Shown here: piece by piece, positions 57,898-64,000 of the stretch
Position numbering within the stretch: position 1 is the first letter of the stretch
Layout: each line of letters starts with the position of its first letter
Assembly (NCBI GenBank): GCA_029945375.1
Contig: CM057058.1
Location: 3,658,001 to 3,722,000 of the forward strand
Direction: 5' to 3'
Origin: Agaricus subrufescens
Taxonomy: Eukaryota; Basidiomycota; Agaricomycetes; Agaricales; Agaricaceae
DNA length: 64,000 nucleotides
Program-made: the position numbers and the translations under genes
Notes under the pieces: model-generated
The model's database searches: none
The model's input: the letters and a program-made list of their open reading frames with translations, nothing else
Told to the model about the DNA's origin: nothing

Positions 57898-58974
57898 GGT
57901 TGTAAACAATGCCATGCGAAATTTCGAGTATAATACACTTACGGCAATGACAAATCAATATGACAAGTAGTATATAGATAAATAATTGAATTGACTCCAC
58001 AAATGTATTCAAAGTTCGATTAGTTGACTTCAATTACCTGTCTATATACTGCTTATCTTATCATTACAGTAAATACGACACCGCGGACAATCAGTTGCCA
58101 CATGGGGTAAGGTATTTGATGTCAAGCAGTTTATGAGAACCGGTTGACGTGCCATGTCACAGGTATGACGGAGTCCTCAACGCTCTGAACGCTCAAATCT
58201 CGGTAGCATGAATGTATCGACATCCTCTGTTGTGGTCTTGAAATTTCCTCCGGGGAATGGCTACATGTGAAGCCGCTTCTAAGCATCCAGGTACACCGTC
58301 AGCGCAAAGCTGTGATTTAGAACGTCTAGAAGTCAAATCCTTTGGTAAAACTATGAGGAGTATGACTTATGTGACACTCACTACATTAATCCCAAAGATA
58401 GTAAGAAAGCTCAGACCATATGCCGTTGTCAAACATTCTATTCCCAGCTGGGCCAGCTCCTAGATGATGCACACGTGCTATCAACTTATGGCTTCCTTCA
58501 TTCAGCATGCCTTCTCTCTGATCAGCACCTCCTAGACGTAGCCACCCAGTCCTTTTGGTCAAGAAGATGAAGACGGCAAGTATGTTATTCCCCGATAGAA
58601 GTGAATTTATGCACATCAGAAACATTGATAGCAGTTTAGCATTTTCAAGTGATTGTTGCTTTGTAAGATTACAGAAGCATGGCGGCGAATGTACTTGGGA
58701 TAAACCCGACAAAAGACCTCCGTGAAGAGTTCAAATTTCTTTACAGGATGTCAGGAGATGAAACGGTTACATGACAAAACGTTTGATCGAACCACATGAG
58801 TTCCCTTGTCCCCGCTCCGTTAACCTAATTGCTCACCTCACTCAGGTCTAAGTTCCAAGTGTAGGACCTACCAATCTCACCCTGTGTAATTGAATACCAG
58901 GAAATTATTGTCTCTCCATCTAGACGATTTTTCAATGGAATATTGACCTACCTGAAAGCTCTGATACCACCAAT
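57898..58974. other. Intergenic, nothing recognised
   Basis: About 1.1 kb right of the foldback element. Short ORFs at 58257-58463 and 58386-58712 show no family features. Confidence 0.45.
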
Positions 58975-59425
58975 TGACCTTACATGGAGGCCCTCACAAA
59001 TACGGATCGCTTTAACGGTTTAGAGGCCACTCATAACCTAACAAATGTCACCACTTAGTCTCGTGCAAATGTGATCTAGTATATTAAGCTAACCAAGGGA
59101 ATTAGCCTATCTTGACGTTGCTCACAAGACTCGCAGGAAGTTTCTATTCTCCCTAATGTGCTAAGTGGAGCATGCATATGTAATCACCGCACTCAGCCAA
59201 TCTGTTCACCGGTCAAAATGTAGTGATGGCTTTGCCTTAATAACCCAGAAGGGCGCACCACCAACTGCAAGAATCGCTGACCGTGTGGATAAGGAATCGT
59301 ACTTACACTCAGATGCTGTGGTAAGTAACCTTCCTCCGACTCACGTCGGAATAATCATTCAGGAATTTATTTCCCCTATTCTGGTAGTCAAATTCGAGCT
59401 GCGGTCCAATCAAACGGAGGGGTAG
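58975..59425 (+). pseudogene. Chitin deacetylase copy 3, heavily decayed
   Basis: Only scattered similarity is left. GGATCGCTTTAACGG followed by TTTAGAGGCC matches the exon before RPPFG. CCTATCTTGACGTTGCTCAC matches ILALNHE. AACTGCAAGAATCGCTGACC and the following GGATAAGGAATCG match the VAECTGKEP exon. The end near TGGTAGTCAAATTCGAGC matches the last exon. Stops and shifts run throughout. As at the other two copies, a NACHT 3' end (gene L) follows. Confidence 0.65.
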
Positions 59426-59458
59426 AGCATGTATTCAGGTGAGATAAATCGTTCACAT

Positions 59459-62240
59459 TTAATTAACACCAGTCTTTGACTCTTCTTCCCGCAACTCTTC
59501 CTTTTCGTCCAACTTTTCTTCTTCCATCGACTCAACTTGACCTCTACGCATTGCAAAATGATATATCCACTCTGATACACCGTCTTCCGGGTCAACCAAT
59601 CGAAGTTCTGCAATAAAATCTATAGGAGTGAGTTCACAAATCGTGACAACATGATCTGGCAGCAGTATGGTTAAATGCTGTTCCAGTCGTTGGATGCAGT
59701 AAGAGCACAGTAAGAAGCTGCCCATGTGACTCTCTGTTCTGGTGTCGGTTGACCAGTCTTGTAGAGGACCTTCCCAGTTGCCCGTCCTTCCATGCTAGGC
59801 AAATAGATGAGTATTGAATTTGATAATCAATAAAAATTAAACGTACTTCACAAGAGGTGTTCCAAAGGTCAGATAGTAATGGACTCTTAAAACACAATCT
59901 TATGAATCGGTAATCCCAGCAGGGACCAGAGGGGGATGAACTCCTAAAACGTCTTTCTGTGAATTCGTGGCGCCAATTGCGGTTATTCGGAAGGGTGCAC
60001 AGCGGGACCTCCTTAAGGATACCCTGTTTGAGATGCTCATGACAACGAAGTTTAACCTTGTTCATATGATTAGTAACATACGCGAGGTAAACTTGATACA
60101 ACCTACAAATGCACAGTCAGTGACAGCGTCCAGGGGGAAGGTATCAGGAAGCCTGTCAAAACATGTGGTTAACACATGCAAATATAGCGGACTCTGAAAG
60201 ACTTCTTCCTCTCTTTTATGAAACAAGACCATAAGAGCGAAAATGGCATTACGATACATGTTGTACTGCAGTTTGCGATTATCGTCTTCTCTCACAGTTT
60301 GCCATGTAACAGAAATGTTATCACCAGTCCCGGGACCGTTTTTCAGAGTACCAGCCATGGAAAACCGCCAGTCATCCTCTCTTAGTACACCATCTGCTAT
60401 GAAACCATCAAGAGCTTCTTCAATAATTCTCTGTACGCATCTACCCATCAACTGCGCAGCCTCAGAACTAATATTAGGGGAGAACCCAGATCGATCGAAG
60501 TCTCGAAGGTAGTCACGATAGGATTTGTGGAAAAATGTAAGACCATGGACCAATGCTTCACCAGGTTCGGGAATGATAGCAACGGCTCGGATATGATGAG
60601 TGGCACCGTAGGCGGCATCTTGAGTCATCCCCAGAATATTACATGTATCTTGAAAAGAATCATACATCCAAGGTTCTTCTACCGCGACTAGCAGCAATTT
60701 TCTGGTATCGGCCTTGATTTTTGCCGGAATCTTGGACATGATATGCGCATACAATGCATCGAGCCGGGCCATTGGATGATCTTCACCGGATAAACTAGTG
60801 CTTGTGCCAGTGTCAATAACCTCCAATACATCATTGAGCTGGCCGACGGGGTTTCCACAGGTAGGGTCGCCGATGTACCTCACCACCGTCGAAGCGTACG
60901 CAAATAGCCCACTCGAGGCTTCAGCTATTTTAGAAAAGTCGTCTTCTGAGGGCCACTGTGGCAGAGTCCGGAGCGTAACTGATGTGATTTGGACCTCTGT
61001 AAGTTTATCGCGGAGGTAGCAAGTGACATCTTCACGTGCTTCATCTGAATTGACCAAGATCTGCTGCATTTCACGTGCGGGTTCAATCTTGGGTTGGGAA
61101 AAATATGACGTTATGTGAGGTTCCGGGCGACTGGTGATAATCCAAACGAGGGGCGAATCAGGGTATGTGATGCAGAAACTCGAGATAAGGTCAAGGAGCT
61201 CCAATTGTGTTGAGGGGCCGGCGCATTCATCAAGGCCATCAATAATAATCAACAGCTGAGAGGAAGAGTTGACAATATGTTCATGGATGAATGGTTCGAC
61301 TATGAGCTTCTTGAACTGTGTTGATAAGGATTTCCGAGGGAGAGATGGATCACGCATGACCTCACGTTGAAGGAAGAGACGATATGGCTTGATTTTGACC
61401 GCTAGCTGGTACGACATAGTGCTGATAGCTTTTGTTCCGTCCTGACGTCCATTGACAGAAAAGAAAATGGTAGCGCCCACAATTACCCCGGAGAGAACAC
61501 CAGACTCGTCCCAAGCAACGGACTGCATCACAGCCGACTTCCCAACCCCTGCCGCACCCACTACCCATCGCACTTTTGGACGACCTTCACGTTTAAGGAC
61601 AAAGTCTTGACATTCTCCGATGATCGTTAGTCGGGTTCCCGGATGACATCGAGAGGGCATATTAGGATCAGAAGAATCGAATTCTGCTCCTGGTATTGTC
61701 TCTTTAAGGAAATCGGTCATAACTACCAAACAACTGTCAGTGAGCACACATGATATAGGAGGAATGATACTCGCAGGTTTCAGAGCTGTTGTCAACAAAG
61801 ACGGGATTGTACATCACAAAATCATGAGGTTGATAGAACATGTCCCGCCCGAGATGTGAGGGTGAAGGCTGTTCAGTTGAGGACAGCTGCTCAAGGCGTG
61901 CCTCAGGTCGTGGAGCCTGTTCAATTTGAGGATATCCCGGGGTGGGCTCTTGCTGCCATACGGGAGAGGATGGGCGACAATCATTTGGAGGGGATGAAAG
62001 AGGCTTGTCGGCGGAATCGGAGACGCTTGCTGGTGGCAACGGCAATACATGGGTAGGGGCATGTCTATCAATGTGGATTTGTGGGGGAGCAGGCGTTAGG
62101 CCGGGTCCATATTGCGCAGTGTCGTTGCCTGCGGTGTATGGACGAGGCAGGCGTGAAGGAGTAGTGGAAGGCGGTTTGAAGCCAAAGAAAAGAAGGAACG
62201 AGCGCACGGGTCGAAGACAGTGGTCGCTGGGAGAGAGCAT
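59459..62240 (-). CDS. NACHT NTPase, NLR-like (gene L)
   Basis: Exons 62240-61775, 61722-60107, 60056-59847 and 59794-59459 keep phase and give 875 aa. The first exon runs straight into MFYQPHDFVMYNPV without the intron seen in B, D and G. The first intron has a GCGAGT donor, a GC-AG intron matching GTGAGT-type donors in B and C. NTPase motifs are complete: GAEFDSSDP, RCHPGTR, GAAGVGKSAVMQ, LIIIDGLDECAG, SRPEPHI, FFHKSYRDYL. The third exon is 210 nt instead of about 159 and contains a repeated segment (FTERRFRSSSPSGPCW then FIRLCFKSPLLSDLW). The last exon has CSYC, ELRLVDPEDGVSEWIYHF and an acidic tail EEEKLDEKEELREEE. Confidence 0.85.
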
Positions 62241-62654
62241 GGGAGGGATCCAAGGAAGGCTGCTCGGGGTTTTTAGAGAACACAGCCAAGGCCCATAATA
62301 GATCAGTCACGTCCGGCCTTCTCAAGCACCCAAAAAACTGCAAGAAACGACTGGACAGGCCACAAGATGGCAGCTTTCTCTCTGCGTGAGACGTCCTGTC
62401 ACTCTCCAGGTGGCCGACAGTCATGGTGCACCTCGTCGGTCGGGTTGGGAGTGCTGAGCACCGGAATAAGTGTCACAGTCACAGATGGTAACAGAACTGC
62501 GCAAAGGCGATCTTGTCCTCTAAGACGCCAGATCGTTGACTGATGTTCCGTAGAATCCACTGTGTATCTGTTATTACAATACTGATCCAGCTTGCCTAAT
62601 GGGCAGAGCTACGCTAGCAACCACTTCCAGCTACAAATCATACCCTGTTCGTAT
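62241..62654. other. Intergenic between L and M
   Basis: Upstream region of L. No canonical TATA box recognised and no gene seen. Confidence 0.4.
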
Positions 62655-64000
62655 CTAACTAACACAAGCCTCCGTCAATTTCTCTTTCTCCACCTCTTCC
62701 CCTTCCTTCGAATCGGAACCAGAACCTGCCGTATCCCTGCATGTTGTAAAGTAATATGTCCACTCCGACACACCATCACCCGGATCAACAAATCGAAGTT
62801 CTATCATAGAGTTTGTAGGGCTGAACTCACAAACCGTGATGGGATGATCTGGCGACTGCATTTTCAAATGACGCTCAAATCGTTGCATGCAGTAAGGGCA
62901 TGGAGGGGAGCTGTAAAAATACGCTGGAATAGCATGTACTTCCCAGTCCTGGTTAGGACCTTCCCACTTCCCCTGCCTTCCATGCTACTCAAACAGATGA
63001 GCGCTAGATCTGGACAGTTGACAACGATCATACTCACTTCACAAGATGCATCCCAGGGATCAGAAGGCGTAGGACTCCTAAAACGCAATACTTTGAATAC
63101 GTGATCATAACTGCCGCCATCTCCGAGTGAGCCCAGTGCGACCTGTTTGAGGATACCATGATCGAGGAGCTCACGACGACGAGATTCACCCTTGTTCATG
63201 TATTCAGTAACGTGGACAGGTTACACAGACACGACTTACAAATAGCGCATGTGGAAACGCGTAAACCAGGAACGAATCAGGAGGTTTGTCAAAACATGTG
63301 GCTAGCACACGCAGGCATAATAAACTCTGACAGGCATCGTTCTTTGCTCCCACCCCATCCATGATCTGCCCAACGGCATCACGGTACATGTGCAATCGTA
63401 GTTTACGATTGTCGGCTTCTTCAGCAGCAGGCCACGAGACAGAGATGTTATCGCCAGTCCCAGGGCCATTTTTCAGAATACCAGCGAAAAGCCACAAATC
63501 ACTCTCTTCTGCGCCATCCATATTAAAACCATCAGGGGCTTCTTCAATAATCCTCAGTCCACATTGATATAGCAACTGTTGAGCTTCGGACTCGATATTA
63601 GGGGAGAATCCAGATCGGCTAAAGTCTTGAAGGTAGTCGCGATAGGATTTGTGGAAAAATGTAAGGGGTTTGCCTATAGCTTCCTCGGGCCCCGGAACAT
63701 CAGCAACAGCTCGGATATGGTGAGTAGCGGCGTAGGCAGTGCTTTCGGTCACTCCCAAAAAGTTGCAATTGTGATAGAAGGGTTCGAAGCTATGTTTGAC
63801 CCTTGATGCGGATAGAATTAATAGTTTTCTAGTATCAGCCTTGATCTTGGCCGGGATTTTAGACATTATGTGCGCATACAATGCATCGAGCCGTGCCATT
63901 GGATGGTCTTCACCGGTTAGACTAGTGCTTGCGCCAGTGTCTATGACCTCCAATACTTCATTGAGCTGGCCGACAGGGTTCCCGCAGATAGGATTGCCGA
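62655..64000 (-). CDS. NACHT NTPase, NLR-like (gene M), 3' part; runs off the right edge
   Basis: Visible are the end of the NACHT exon (64000-63240), an exon starting near 63190 with RRRELLDHGILKQVALG and RSPTPSDPWDASCE, and the last exon 62984-62655 with CPYC, ELRFVDPGDGVSEWTYYF and an acidic tail. The NACHT exon part has MARLDALYAHIMSKIPAKIK and FFHKSYRDYLQDFSRSGFS. It is very close to gene L, so the two are a recent tandem pair. No fault is seen in the part available. The Walker motifs and start lie outside the window. Confidence 0.8.

Noticed and set aside
1..64000. tRNA or rRNA genes
   Set aside because: I looked for conserved T-loop-like GGTTCGA stretches; those found lie inside the LINE or aldehyde dehydrogenase coding sequence with no cloverleaf.

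Overview
This window looks like nuclear DNA of a basidiomycete fungus, most likely an agaricomycete. The coding genes are split by many introns of about 50-90 nt with fungal GT..AG borders. The dominant gene family is the mushroom-type NACHT NTPase with an N-terminal GAEFDSS...RCHPGTR block. Recognisable single-copy eukaryotic genes are present (the ribosome-associated Hsp70 Ssz1, and the ubiquitin hydrolase Ubp14/USP5). No bacterial operon, tRNA, rRNA or CRISPR signal was seen. The species cannot be named from the sequence alone.

Layout. (1) 1-5.7 kb: the 5' end of one NACHT gene (A), which continues off the left edge, then a complete NACHT gene (B). Their 5' halves and promoters are a direct duplication (1-1240 and 4472-5733). 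(2) 6.0-12.3 kb: two tandem aldehyde dehydrogenase genes. (3) 13.0-19.5 kb: a complete LINE (non-LTR) retrotransposon on the minus strand, with poly(A) and a 17-bp target-site duplication. (4) 19.7-25.0 kb: SSZ1 and UBP14 diverging from a 0.1-kb shared promoter. (5) 26.0 kb: one small orphan ORF. (6) 27-64 kb: a NACHT array, with every member on the minus strand. It holds C (disabled), D, F (one in-frame stop), G, H (5'-truncated), the J-I pair, L and M (runs off the right edge), plus orphan 3' exons at 29.9, 34.2 and 53.1 kb. Between them lie a chitin deacetylase gene with two decayed copies, a secreted phosphoesterase gene, and a 1.94-kb almost perfect palindrome flanked by an 8-bp duplication (a foldback transposon).

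NACHT proteins. I could thread full exon chains, with reading phase kept at every junction, for B (982 aa), D (947 aa), G (959 aa) and L (875 aa). The common plan is a Pro/Ser-rich first exon, a short MF-x-x-A-x-NF exon, and a long NACHT exon with Walker A/B, the SRPE motif and an FHKSFxDYL block. A Cys-containing exon follows, then a last exon ending in CxxC...RFVDPEDGVSEWTY. No WD40, ankyrin, TPR or LRR repeats are visible, so this C-terminal module stands where fungal NLR-like proteins usually carry their ligand-sensing repeats.

The most unusual candidate is J-I. The last exon of J has no stop codon and splices in phase into the first exon of I. The result is a predicted 1589-residue protein with two NACHT modules, the second of which has lost Walker A, the Walker B acids and the SRPE arginine. 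The array shows birth-and-death evolution at many stages, and its duplications carried chitin deacetylase copies with them.
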